The notes below the pieces were generated by a model. That model was given only the letters and a program-made list of their open reading frames with translations. It was not told the DNA's origin and did not search any database. Made by a program: the position numbers and the translations under genes. 64,000 nt of DNA from Acidovorax sp. Leaf191 (GTDB lineage: Bacteria; Pseudomonadota; Gammaproteobacteria; Burkholderiales; Burkholderiaceae_C), in assembly GCF_001424425.1 (NCBI RefSeq), contig NZ_LMPT01000022.1, positions 202,858-266,857 on the forward strand, in the 5' to 3' direction. Every line of letters starts with the position of its first letter. Position 1 is the first letter of the stretch. This document shows positions 26,557-35,202 of this stretch, one piece after another.

Positions 26557-27307
26557 CCTGCTGACTCTGACGGGGCTGGGCAAGTCCTTCGGCGGCCTGA
26601 AGGCCGTGCAGAACGTGAGCCTCACCGTACCCGAAGGCTCGCTCACCGCGCTGATCGGCCCCAATGGCGCCGGCAAGACCACGTTGTTCGCGCTGATGAC
26701 CGGCTTCGTGAAGCCTGACGCGGGCACGGTGCAGTTCGCCGGGCGCGACATCACCGGCCAGGCGCCGCACCTCAATGCCCGGCTGGGCATGGCGCGCACC
26801 TTCCAGATCGTGCAGCCCTTTGCCGCCCAGACCGTGCGCGAGAACATCGCCGTGGGCGCCCATCTGCACGAGCCGCGCCGCGCGGCGGCGCTGGCGCTGG
26901 CCACCGAGGTGGCGGCGCGCGTGGGCTTGACGGCGCAGTTGGACAAACCCGCATCCGACCTGACCGTGGCCGGGCGCAAGCGGTTGGAGCTGGCGCGGGC
27001 GCTGGCCACCCGGCCGCGCCTTTTGCTGCTGGACGAAGTGCTGGCCGGCCTCAACCCCCAGGAGATTGCCGAGATGATTCCCGTGGTGCGTGGCATTGCC
27101 CAGGGCGGCGTGACGGTGCTGATGATCGAGCACGTGATGCAGGCCGTGATGAACCTGGCCGAGCACGTGTGGGTGCTGGCGCAGGGCCAGTTGATCGCCG
27201 AGGGCAGCCCGGGCGTGGTGACGTCCGATGAGCGCGTGATCGAGGCGTATCTCGGCCACGGCGCCGCAGCCCGCCTGCGCGCGGCTGCTGCGAAGGAGGC
27301 CGCATGA
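26546..27307 (+). CDS. livG: Liv-type ABC ATPase, LivG-like
   Basis: A 253-aa ATP-binding subunit. Walker A is GPNGAGKTTLF, the signature region reads LTVAGRKRLELARALA in place of LSGGQ, as is common in LivG proteins, and Walker B is LLLLDEVLAGLNPQE with an H-loop IEHVM. The long insertion after Walker A with RTFQIVQPF is typical of LivG. It powers uptake together with the LivF-like protein. Confidence 0.93.
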   Translation: MANDLLTLTGLGKSFGGLKAVQNVSLTVPEGSLTALIGPNGAGKTTLFALMTGFVKPDAGTVQFAGRDITGQAPHLNARLGMARTFQIVQPFAAQTVRENIAVGAHLHEPRRAAALALATEVAARVGLTAQLDKPASDLTVAGRKRLELARALATRPRLLLLDEVLAGLNPQEIAEMIPVVRGIAQGGVTVLMIEHVMQAVMNLAEHVWVLAQGQLIAEGSPGVVTSDERVIEAYLGHGAAARLRAAAAKEAA

Positions 27308-28071
27308 GCACCGCCGTTTCTTCTTCGCCACCGTCCACTCCATCGCCCACGCCATCCGCAGCCGCACCGTTGCTCGACATTGCCGGCCTGCGCGGCGGTT
27401 ATGGCCGTGTGGAAGTGCTGCGCGGGGTGGACCTGCAGGTGAACCCGGGAGAAACCGTGGCCTTGCTGGGCAGCAACGGCGCGGGCAAGTCCACGCTCAA
27501 CAACGTGGTCTGCGGCATCTACCCGGCCTGGGCCGGGCGCGTGGCCTTTGGCGGCGCCGACCTGAGCGGTGCGCACTACACCGAGGTCGTCAAGGCCGGG
27601 CTGATCCAGGTGCCCGAGGGGCGCAAGATCTTCCCGAACCTGAGCGTGCTGGAAAACCTGTCGCTCGGCAGCTTCTCGCGCGCCCGGGAGCGCCGCGCCG
27701 AGAACATCGACAAGGTGTTCGCCACCTTCCCGCGGCTGAAGGAGCGCACCGCACAGCTGGCCGGCACCATGAGCGGGGGCGAGCAGCAGATGCTGGCCAT
27801 CGGCCGCGGCCTGATGGCCGAGCCGCGCCTGTTGATCCTGGACGAGCCCTCGCTGGGCCTGTCGCCCCTGCTGGTCGAAGAGATGTTCGGCCTGATCCGC
27901 CAGTTGCGCTCCACGGGCCTGGCGGTGCTGCTGGTCGAACAGAACGTGGGCCAGTCGCTGGAGATCGCCGACCGTGCCTACGTGATGGAAAACGGGAGCA
28001 TCCGCTTTTCCGGCGCGCCCGACGAACTGCTGCGCAGCGACGAACTGCGCCGGGCCTATCTGGGCCTTTGA
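27304..28071 (+). CDS. livF: Liv-type ABC ATPase, LivF-like
   Basis: A 255-aa ATP-binding subunit with Walker A GSNGAGKSTLNNV, signature MSGGEQQMLAIGRGL, Walker B LLILDEPSLGLSPLL and the LivF-type QVPEGRKIFPNLSVLENL segment. A Ser/Pro-rich leader of about 20 residues precedes the domain. ATG 27304 overlaps the end of the LivG-like gene by four bases (ATGA). It completes the five-part importer. Confidence 0.93.
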   Translation: MSTAVSSSPPSTPSPTPSAAAPLLDIAGLRGGYGRVEVLRGVDLQVNPGETVALLGSNGAGKSTLNNVVCGIYPAWAGRVAFGGADLSGAHYTEVVKAGLIQVPEGRKIFPNLSVLENLSLGSFSRARERRAENIDKVFATFPRLKERTAQLAGTMSGGEQQMLAIGRGLMAEPRLLILDEPSLGLSPLLVEEMFGLIRQLRSTGLAVLLVEQNVGQSLEIADRAYVMENGSIRFSGAPDELLRSDELRRAYLGL

Positions 28072-28086
28072 GAAGGAGACAACCAC

Positions 28087-29046
28087 ATGACCATTCCACG
28101 CCGAAAACTGCTGCTGGCGTTGCCCGCCGTGCTTCCGCTCGGGCGGGCCCTGGCCCAGGGCAATGCCCCCATCCGCATCCTGGTGGGCGCGCCTGCCGGT
28201 GGCTCCACCGACACGCTGGCGCGCAACTTGGCCACCGAGATGGGTCGCCAGCTCGGCCGCACCGTGGTGGTGGAAAACCGCCCGGGCGCGGGCGGCAACA
28301 TCGCGGCAGACGCGGTGGCCAAGGCCGCGCCGGACGGCAACACGCTGCTGATGAGCTTCACGAGCCACGCGATCAATGCCAGCCTGTACCCGTCGCTGCC
28401 GTTCGACCCCATCAAGGACTTCACGCCGCTGACCTGCGTGGCGACCTCGCCGTCCATCCTGGTGGCCAACCCCGCGGTGCCGGCCAAGGATGTGCGCGAG
28501 CTGATCGCACTGGCCAAGGCCAGGCCGGGCCAGCTCAACTTCGCCATCGGCGCCGTGGGCTCGTCGCTGCACCTGGCAGGCGACGCTTTCAAGATGCAGT
28601 CGGGCGCGTACATCGTCAACATCCCGTACCGCGGCACCGCGCCCGCGCTGCAGGACGTGCTGGCCGGGCAGGTGGAGCTGATGTTCGCCGCCGTGGGCAA
28701 CGCCCAGGCGCAGATCCGCGCAGGCAAGCTCAAGGCGCTGGGCGTGACCAGCGCCAAGCGGCTGCCGGCCTTTCCGGACGTGCCGGCCATCGCCGAGGTG
28801 CTGCCCGGCTACGAGTCGAGCGCCTGGTTCGGCTTGTTCGGCCCCGGCAACATGAACCCAGAGCTCGCCAAGAAGTTGAGCGACGCGGCCCGCCAGGCGA
28901 TTGCCACGCCCGAGGTCAAAAAACGCCTGGAGACCGAAGGCGCCGTGCCCGTAGGCAACAGCCCTGAGGAATTCGCGCGCTTCGTGCAGGCCGAGATCCC
29001 GCGCTGGGCCAAGGTCGTGCGTTTTGCCGGAGCCAAGCCCGAATGA
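28087..29046 (+). CDS. TctC/Bug-family extracytoplasmic receptor
   Basis: A 319-aa periplasmic solute receptor with an N-terminal signal ending near RALAQ and the Bug-family signatures PIRILVGAPAGGSTDTLARNLA, VENRPGAGGNIAADAVAKAAPDG and FDPIKDFTPLT. Bug proteins usually bind carboxylates through a conserved loop. No TctA/TctB membrane genes are adjacent, as is common for Bug paralogs in betaproteobacteria, so it may work as a sensor or with a distant transporter. Ribosome-binding site GAAGGAGA upstream. It lies within the catabolic operon, 15 bases after the LivF-like gene and overlapping the next. Confidence 0.92.
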   Translation: MTIPRRKLLLALPAVLPLGRALAQGNAPIRILVGAPAGGSTDTLARNLATEMGRQLGRTVVVENRPGAGGNIAADAVAKAAPDGNTLLMSFTSHAINASLYPSLPFDPIKDFTPLTCVATSPSILVANPAVPAKDVRELIALAKARPGQLNFAIGAVGSSLHLAGDAFKMQSGAYIVNIPYRGTAPALQDVLAGQVELMFAAVGNAQAQIRAGKLKALGVTSAKRLPAFPDVPAIAEVLPGYESSAWFGLFGPGNMNPELAKKLSDAARQAIATPEVKKRLETEGAVPVGNSPEEFARFVQAEIPRWAKVVRFAGAKPE

Positions 29047-30320
29047 CCACCGCCCCCAGTACCCTGGCGCAAAAGCTGGTGGCCCGCGCCAGCGGCCACA
29101 CCGCCGTCACGCCCGGGGAGATCGTCAACTGCCAGGTCGACCTGGCCATGTTCCACGACTCGTCCGGCCCCCGCCGGCTCAAGCCCATGCTCGACGAGCT
29201 GGGCGCGAGCATCTGGGACAAGTCGCGCGTGGTGCTGGTCATGGACCACTACCTGCCCGAGCGCGATGACGAATCGCGCCGCATTGTCCGCATCGCCCGC
29301 GAATGGGCCAAGGAGCAGGCGCTGCCCCACGTCTACGACGGCCAGGGCATCTGCCACGTGGTGGTGCCGCAGCACGGCCACATCCGCCCGGGCATGTTCT
29401 GCGTGGGGGGCGACTCGCACTCGCCCACGGGCGGGGCGTTCGGTGCCTACATGTTCGGCATCGGCAGCACCGAGATGCTGGGCGTGGTGGTCACCGGCGA
29501 GATCTGGCTGCGCGTGCCCCACACCCTGCAGATGCACTGGACCGGGCGGCTGGCCGCTGGCGTCACCGCCAAGGACATGATGCTGCACATGGTCGGGCGC
29601 TTCGGCATGAACGGCGGCCAGTACCAGGCTGTGGAGTTTGCCGGGCCTGCAGTACAGGCCCTGTCGATGCAGGAGCGCATGACCCTGTCCAACATGAGCG
29701 CCGAGCTGGGCGCGCAGGCCGGCCTGATCGCCCCCGACGCGACCACGCACGACTGGCTGGCCGTCCACGGCGTGCCCGAGGCCGACCTGCAAGGCCTGGA
29801 CGCCTGGGTGACCGACCCCGGCGCGCCGCTCACCCGCCACGATTTCAATGCCGACACCCTGGCGCCCCAGGTGGCGGCGCCCCACAGCCCGGCCAACACG
29901 GCCGCCGTGGACCAGCATGCCGGCACGCGCATCGACGTGGCCTACATCGGCGCGTGTACCGGCGCCAAACTCGACGACCTGCGCGCCGCCGCCAGCGTGC
30001 TGCGCGGCCACCGCGTGGCCCGCGGCGTGCGCCTGATGGTGGCCCCGGCCAGCCAGCAGGACCAGGCCGCAGCCCGCGCCGAAGGCGTGCTGCAGGTGCT
30101 GGAGGACGCGGGGGCCGAGCTGTTCCCCACCACCTGCGGCGCCTGCGCCGGCTATGGCGATACGGTGGGCGACGGCACCACCGTCATCTCCAGCACGGCG
30201 CGCAACTTCAAGGGCCGCATGGGCTCGGCCACGGCGCAGGTGTACCTGGCCTCGCCCTACACCGTGGCCGCTTCGGCCTTGCAGGGGCACATTGCCGACC
30301 CGCGCGAGGTGCTGGCATGA
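29043..30320 (+). CDS. Aconitase-family hydratase, large subunit (LeuC/DmdA-like)
   Basis: A 425-aa [4Fe-4S] hydro-lyase large subunit of the isopropylmalate isomerase/homoaconitase/dimethylmaleate hydratase type. The three cluster cysteines are visible: C305 in IGACTGAKLDDL and C365/C368 in TTCGACAGYGD. The GGDSHSPTGGAFGAYMFGIGSTEM segment is diagnostic. It should add or move water across a C=C bond of a small di- or tricarboxylate. Leucine synthesis is unlikely as the role, because no leuA/leuB lies nearby and the gene sits in a catabolic operon between an uptake receptor and ring-opening enzymes. Its stop overlaps the small-subunit ATG. Confidence 0.9.
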   Translation: MTTAPSTLAQKLVARASGHTAVTPGEIVNCQVDLAMFHDSSGPRRLKPMLDELGASIWDKSRVVLVMDHYLPERDDESRRIVRIAREWAKEQALPHVYDGQGICHVVVPQHGHIRPGMFCVGGDSHSPTGGAFGAYMFGIGSTEMLGVVVTGEIWLRVPHTLQMHWTGRLAAGVTAKDMMLHMVGRFGMNGGQYQAVEFAGPAVQALSMQERMTLSNMSAELGAQAGLIAPDATTHDWLAVHGVPEADLQGLDAWVTDPGAPLTRHDFNADTLAPQVAAPHSPANTAAVDQHAGTRIDVAYIGACTGAKLDDLRAAASVLRGHRVARGVRLMVAPASQQDQAAARAEGVLQVLEDAGAELFPTTCGACAGYGDTVGDGTTVISSTARNFKGRMGSATAQVYLASPYTVAASALQGHIADPREVLA

Positions 30321-30820
30321 GCGCCGCACAACACAGGGTCTGGAAGCTGGGCGCCGACACCGACACGGATGTGCTGGCCCCCGGCCACGCGATGAAGCAC
30401 GGTATCGACGTGCTGGCCCGCCACTGCCTCGAATCCGTACGCCTGGACTTCGTGGGCGGCGTGCGCCAGGGCGATGTGATCGTGGCCGGCCCCAACTTCG
30501 GCATCGGTTCGTCGCGCGAGCAGGCGGCTGCCGTGCTGGTGCGGCTGGGTGTTGTGGCGGTCATTGCACCGTCGTTCAGCGGCCTGTACTTTCGCAACGC
30601 CTTCAACCTGGGGTTGCTGCTGCTGACTTGCCCCGAGGCGGACAAGATGGCCGAGGGTGAGCAGGTCGCCCTGGACTGGCAGGCCCCCGCCGTGATCACT
30701 GCGGATGGCACGCGCCTGGCGTGCGATCCGATTCCCCCGTTTCTCATGGACATGGTGCGCGCCGGCGGTTTGCTGAACCAGCTGCGCGCCCGATTTGGCA
30801 AGGAGGCCGTCAATGGCTGA
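30317..30820 (+). CDS. Aconitase-family hydratase, small subunit (LeuD/DmdB-like)
   Basis: A 167-aa swivelling-domain subunit with the conserved GPNFGIGSSREQAAAVLVRLGV and the segment IAPSFSGLYFRNAFNLGLLLL, the length expected for LeuD-type partners. It binds the large subunit to complete the active site. ATG 30317 is in an ATGA overlap with the large subunit; its 3' end overlaps hyuB by eight bases. Together the two subunits fit a hydratase acting on a maleate- or aconitate-like acid. Confidence 0.9.
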   Translation: MSAAQHRVWKLGADTDTDVLAPGHAMKHGIDVLARHCLESVRLDFVGGVRQGDVIVAGPNFGIGSSREQAAAVLVRLGVVAVIAPSFSGLYFRNAFNLGLLLLTCPEADKMAEGEQVALDWQAPAVITADGTRLACDPIPPFLMDMVRAGGLLNQLRARFGKEAVNG

Positions 30821-32528
30821 CAACAAGGTAGCGACAGCAACATCATCGATGGACCCGGTCACCCTGGCCGTGCTGCGCGGGCGGCTGGAGCAGGTGGCCG
30901 ATGAAATGGATGCCACGCTGTACCGCAGCGCATTCAACCCCATCATCGCCGAGGCGCACGACGCCTGCCATGGCCTGTACGACGCGGTCAGCGGCGACAC
31001 CCTGGTGCAGGGCAAGTCGGGCCTGCCGGTGTTCGTGGGCGCCATGGCCTTTGCGGTGCGCGCGGCCATGCGCATCGCCGCAGAGCGTGGCGGCATGGCG
31101 CAGGGCGACACCTGGCTGTTCAACGACCCGTACGAGGGCGGCACGCACGCCAACGACTTCAAGCTGGTGCGGCCGTTCTTTCGCAACGGCCAGCTGTACT
31201 GCTTTTTGGCGTCTGCAGCGCACTGGCACGACGTGGGCGGCAATGTGCCCGGCAACTACAACCCCGCCGCCACCGAGTGCTGGCAGGAGGCCGTGCAGAT
31301 TCCGCCCGTGCGCATCGTGCGCGGCGGTGCGCTGGACGAGGACGTGCTGGCCATCCTGAAAGCCAACACCCGCCTGCCCGACAGCCTGTGGGGCGACCTG
31401 AACGGACAGCTCTCCGCGCTGGACCTGGGCGAGCGCCGCCTGAACGACCTGCTGGACCAGTATGGCGATGCCGTGGTGCTGCAGGCCATGGGCGAGCTGC
31501 GCACGCGTGCCGTCAAGCTCATGCGCTCGCACATCGCGGCGCTGCCCGATGGGCGCTACAGCTTCAGCGACATGCTGGACAACGACGGCGTGAAGGACGA
31601 GGCGCTGACCATCGCCCTGGACATGACGGTGGCAGGCGACCGCCTCACGCTCGATTTTTCGCGCACCTCGCCGCAGTGCGCCGGGCCGGTGAACATCTCG
31701 CGGGCCACGGCCATCGCGGCCTGCTACGTGGCCTTGAAGCACCTGTTCCCGGACGTGCCCGCCAATGCCGGCGTGCTGGATGCGGTGGACTTCGTGCTGC
31801 CGGACGGCCTGGTGATCAGCGCCGCACGCCCACGCCCGGTGGGTGGCTACACCGAGACCATTTTGCGCATGATCGACGTGATCTTCAGCGCCACGGCCCT
31901 GGCCGCGCCCGAGCGCGCCATGGCCCAGGCCTACGGCACCATCAATGCGCTGTCCATCGCCGGACACCGCACGGACCCCGCGCGCAAAGGCCAACGCTGG
32001 GTGATGTTCAGCTTCTTCGGCGGCGGCCACGGCGGGCATTCCGATGGCGACGGCATGAGCCACGGCAATGCACCCATCTCCACGGCGACCATCCCGCCGC
32101 TCGAAATACTGGAGGCTGCCTACCCCGTGCGCTTCACACAGTGGGCGCTGCGCCCCGGCTCTGGCGGCGACGGCCAGCACCGCGGTGGCCTGGGCGCCAT
32201 CTACGAGATCGAGCTGCTGGAGCAAGACGCCGAAGTCTTCATCTTCGGCGAGCGCGGCAAGGCCGCACCGCAGGGCATCGCCGGAGGCGAAGAGGCCGCG
32301 ATGAACGTCTTCAGCTACGAGAACGCGGGCGAGTGGAAGACGCCGACCATGCGCTCCAAGATGATCGGCATCCAGCTGAAAAAAGGCGAGCGTGTGCGGC
32401 TGGAAACGCCCGGCGGCGGCGGCTACGGGGCCCCGTCGGCGCGGGCCGCAGCAGCGCGCCAGAGCGACGAGGCGATGGGTTATGTGGTGGCGGACAACAG
32501 CGCAGCAGCAATGAAAGGCGCAGCATGA
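30813..32528 (+). CDS. hyuB: Hydantoinase B/oxoprolinase-family subunit
   Basis: A 571-aa HyuB-family subunit. With HyuA this family performs ATP-dependent opening of five-membered cyclic amides such as 5-oxoproline or N-methylhydantoin (established for oxoprolinase and N-methylhydantoinase). Visible family segments are DPVTLAVLRGRLEQVADEM near the start, TWLFNDPYEGGTHANDF, HWHDVGGNVPG, and the Gly-rich FFGGGHGGHSDGDG and RPGSGGDGQHRGG. ATG 30813 follows AGGAGG by six bases; an upstream start at 30795 would lie before that site. It overlaps its neighbours on both sides. Confidence 0.92.
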   Translation: MADNKVATATSSMDPVTLAVLRGRLEQVADEMDATLYRSAFNPIIAEAHDACHGLYDAVSGDTLVQGKSGLPVFVGAMAFAVRAAMRIAAERGGMAQGDTWLFNDPYEGGTHANDFKLVRPFFRNGQLYCFLASAAHWHDVGGNVPGNYNPAATECWQEAVQIPPVRIVRGGALDEDVLAILKANTRLPDSLWGDLNGQLSALDLGERRLNDLLDQYGDAVVLQAMGELRTRAVKLMRSHIAALPDGRYSFSDMLDNDGVKDEALTIALDMTVAGDRLTLDFSRTSPQCAGPVNISRATAIAACYVALKHLFPDVPANAGVLDAVDFVLPDGLVISAARPRPVGGYTETILRMIDVIFSATALAAPERAMAQAYGTINALSIAGHRTDPARKGQRWVMFSFFGGGHGGHSDGDGMSHGNAPISTATIPPLEILEAAYPVRFTQWALRPGSGGDGQHRGGLGAIYEIELLEQDAEVFIFGERGKAAPQGIAGGEEAAMNVFSYENAGEWKTPTMRSKMIGIQLKKGERVRLETPGGGGYGAPSARAAAARQSDEAMGYVVADNSAAAMKGAA

Positions 32529-34567
32529 GCGGCAAGGCTTCCTTTGTGGTGGGTGTGGACGTGGGTGGTACGTTCACTGACCTTTTTGTGCTGGACGAGT
32601 CCGACGGCAGTGCTCGCATCGTCAAGGTGCCCTCGACCCGGGGGGAAGAAGCACGCGGCTTCATGAACGGCGTGGCGCGGGTGGCGGATTCGGCCTCGGC
32701 CATCGCCACCATCGTGCACGGCACCACCGTGGGCACCAATGCGCTGCTGGAGCGCAAGGTGGCTCGCACCGGCATCATCACCACGCGCGGCTTTCGCGAT
32801 GTGCTGGAGATGCGCCGCCGCGACCGCCCGCAGACCTGGGGCCTGCGCGGCAGCTTCGAGCCCATCGTGCCGCGCGACCTGCGCTTGGAGGTGGACGAGC
32901 GCGTGCTGGCCGATGGATCGGTGCACACCCCGGTCGATCTGGACCAGGTGAAAGCCCAGGCCAAGGCCTTGCTGGACGCAGGCTGCGAGGCGGTCTGCGT
33001 GTTCTTCATCAACACCTACGCCAACCCGGCCAACGAGCAGGCGGCCGTGGCTGCCGTGCGCAGCCTCTGGCCCAACCCGCACGTGACCGCGGCCAGCGAG
33101 GTGCTGCCCGAGATCCGCGAGTTCGAGCGCTGCTCCACCGCCACGCTGAATGCCGCCCTGCAGCCTGTGGTGGGCAGCTACCTGGAGCGGCTGGAGGGCG
33201 ACCTGCGCACCCAAGGCTTTGGCGGCGAGCTGCTCATCGTGCAGAGCAATGGCGGCGTGATGTCGCGCCAGACGGCGTGCGACGTGCCGGTGCGCACCGC
33301 ACTGTCGGGCCCGGCGGCGGGCGTGATCGCCTGCGCGGCCATCGCTCGGGCGGCGGGGTTCCCCGATGCGATCACCGGCGACATGGGCGGCACCTCGTTC
33401 GACGTGTCGCTGGTGGCGGGTGGCGAGGCGGCCCTGGCCGCTCAGACCGCCATCGAGTTCGGCATGGTCGTGCGCTCGCCCATGATCCAGATCGAGACCA
33501 TCGGCGCGGGCGGCGGCTCCATTGCGTCGGTGGACGCCAGCGGCATGCTGCAGGTGGGCCCCGAGTCGGCCGGCAGCGTGCCCGGCCCCGCGTGTTACGG
33601 GCGCGGCAACACCCGCCCCACGGTGACCGATGCCAACGTGCTGCTGGGCCGCATCGCGGCCGACCGGCCGCTGGGCGGCGGGCTGCTGGCCGCCATGGAT
33701 GCGGCCAAGTCCCGCGACGCCATCGACACCCACGTGGCCCAGCCCCTGGGCCTGGACGTGATGGCCGCAGCCGAAGCCATCCTGACGGTGGCCAACGCCA
33801 AGATGGCCGGCGCCGTGCGGGTGGTCTCCATCGAGCGCGGGCACGACCCGCGCCAGTTCGCCTACATGCCGTTCGGCGGTGGCGGCGCTTTGCACGTGTG
33901 CGCCATGATGCGCGAGGTGGGCGTGGGCACCGGCATCGTGCCGCGCTACCCCGGCGTCACCTCGGCCCTGGGCTGCGTGATGGCCGACATGCGCCACGAC
34001 GCGGTGCAGACCCTGAACAAACCCCTGGCCGAGCTGGACGTGGCCGACCTGCGCGAGCGCGTGCAGGCCCTGTCGGCCGCCTGCCAGCAGCGCCTGGACT
34101 CGGCGGGCGTGCAGTTCGTGCAGGTGCAGGAAATCATTGCGCTGGACATGCTCTACGCCGGGCAGACGCACACCGTGCAGGTGCCGCTGGCGGCGCAGGC
34201 ACTGAGCCGCGAAGGCATCCAGGCCGCTTTCGAGGCCGCCTACCGCGCTGCCTTCGGCCGGGTGCTCGACGGCATTGCCGTGCGGGTGATGAACCTGCGC
34301 TACGCCCGCGTGGGCGTGCGGCCCAAGTTCGACCTCACGGTGCTGGCACCGCAGTCGACCACGCTGAACACCTCGCTGGGTGTGCAGCGCGTGTTCCATG
34401 CCGGCCAGTGGTGGGACGCGGCGCGCCACGCGCGGCTGGACCTGCCGGTGGGCGCCCGCATCGATGGCCCCGCCATCCTGGAGCAGCCCGACACCACGGT
34501 GTGGCTGGAGCCGGGCTTTCATGCCACGGTGGACACGCTGGGCAACCTGCTGGTGCGTGCAGCATGA
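32525..34567 (+). CDS. hyuA: Hydantoinase A/oxoprolinase-family ATPase subunit
   Basis: A 680-aa HyuA-family subunit of the actin-like ATPase fold that phosphorylates the cyclic amide for hydrolysis. Nucleotide-binding motifs are GVDVGGTFTDLFVLDE at the N-terminus, IVHGTTVGTNALLERK, GDMGGTSFDVSLV and FGGGGALHVCAMM. Near full family length. ATG 32525 overlaps the hyuB stop; the very long upstream frame is a shadow of hyuB. It forms the ring-opening enzyme with HyuB, and the next gene encodes a possible amide hydrolase, an order reminiscent of N-methylhydantoin catabolism. Confidence 0.92.
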   Translation: MSGKASFVVGVDVGGTFTDLFVLDESDGSARIVKVPSTRGEEARGFMNGVARVADSASAIATIVHGTTVGTNALLERKVARTGIITTRGFRDVLEMRRRDRPQTWGLRGSFEPIVPRDLRLEVDERVLADGSVHTPVDLDQVKAQAKALLDAGCEAVCVFFINTYANPANEQAAVAAVRSLWPNPHVTAASEVLPEIREFERCSTATLNAALQPVVGSYLERLEGDLRTQGFGGELLIVQSNGGVMSRQTACDVPVRTALSGPAAGVIACAAIARAAGFPDAITGDMGGTSFDVSLVAGGEAALAAQTAIEFGMVVRSPMIQIETIGAGGGSIASVDASGMLQVGPESAGSVPGPACYGRGNTRPTVTDANVLLGRIAADRPLGGGLLAAMDAAKSRDAIDTHVAQPLGLDVMAAAEAILTVANAKMAGAVRVVSIERGHDPRQFAYMPFGGGGALHVCAMMREVGVGTGIVPRYPGVTSALGCVMADMRHDAVQTLNKPLAELDVADLRERVQALSAACQQRLDSAGVQFVQVQEIIALDMLYAGQTHTVQVPLAAQALSREGIQAAFEAAYRAAFGRVLDGIAVRVMNLRYARVGVRPKFDLTVLAPQSTTLNTSLGVQRVFHAGQWWDAARHARLDLPVGARIDGPAILEQPDTTVWLEPGFHATVDTLGNLLVRAA

Positions 34568-35202
34568 GCAGCAGCGCCACAACGTTGTCCCCGCTGAACC
34601 TGCGCCGCACGGCACTGGTCATCATCGACCTGCAGGACGACTTCCTCGCACCCGAGGGCGCCTATGCCCGGGGCGGTGCGGTGAGCGCTGCCGCCCAGGC
34701 CCTGCCGCCGCGCGTGGCCGCCGTAGCCCAGGCGCTGAAGGCCGCGGGCGGCATGGTGGTGGGCAGCCAGTTCACCCTGTGGCCCGATGCGCAGGGCGAA
34801 CCCATGATCTCGCCCCACCTCAAGACCCTGCGCCCGTTCCTGCGGCGCGGCGACTTCGCGCCGGGCAGCGCGGGCCAGGCCATGGTGTCCGACATTGCGC
34901 CCTGGGTCGATGTGGCGGTGTGCAAGGTGGCGTATTCGGCTTTCTTCAACACCCAGCTCGACTGGGTGCTGCGCCGCGCGGGCATCGACACCGTGGCGGT
35001 GTGCGGCATCGTCACCAACGGCGGCGTGGCCAGCACGGTGCGCGACGCCCACATGCGCGACTACCGCACCCTGGTGCTGTCCGACGGTTGTGCCGCCTTC
35101 CGCCAGGAGGTGCACGACACCGCGCTGGCGGACATGGCTACCGTGGCGCAGGTGCTGACCTGCAACGACTTCACCGCCGCATTGGCTGCAGGCACGCCAT
35201 GA
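34564..35202 (+). CDS. Isochorismatase-fold hydrolase lacking the usual cysteine
   Basis: A 212-aa protein of the isochorismatase/cysteine-hydrolase superfamily, which includes N-carbamoylsarcosine amidohydrolase, nicotinamidase and maleamate amidohydrolase. D22 (VIIDLQDDF) and K121 (CKVAYSAF) of the triad are present. The position normally holding the nucleophile in the pattern T-x-x-C-V reads TNGGV, so G154 replaces cysteine. True isochorismatases also lack this cysteine, so the protein may use water directly or act on another bond. Its place after hyuBA suggests action on the opened ring. ATGA overlaps join it to both neighbours. Confidence 0.88.
   Translation: MSSSATTLSPLNLRRTALVIIDLQDDFLAPEGAYARGGAVSAAAQALPPRVAAVAQALKAAGGMVVGSQFTLWPDAQGEPMISPHLKTLRPFLRRGDFAPGSAGQAMVSDIAPWVDVAVCKVAYSAFFNTQLDWVLRRAGIDTVAVCGIVTNGGVASTVRDAHMRDYRTLVLSDGCAAFRQEVHDTALADMATVAQVLTCNDFTAALAAGTP

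Noticed and set aside
25582-28572. A 996-aa minus-strand ORF over the Liv genes
   Set aside because: It is a shadow of livM/livG/livF and the TctC gene, with low-complexity His/Gln/Arg content and no domain.
29043-30820. Assignment of the aconitase-family pair as leucine biosynthesis LeuCD
   Set aside because: No leuA or leuB nearby, and the genes are embedded in a catabolic operon between a receptor gene and hyuBA; a hydratase of another substrate fits better.
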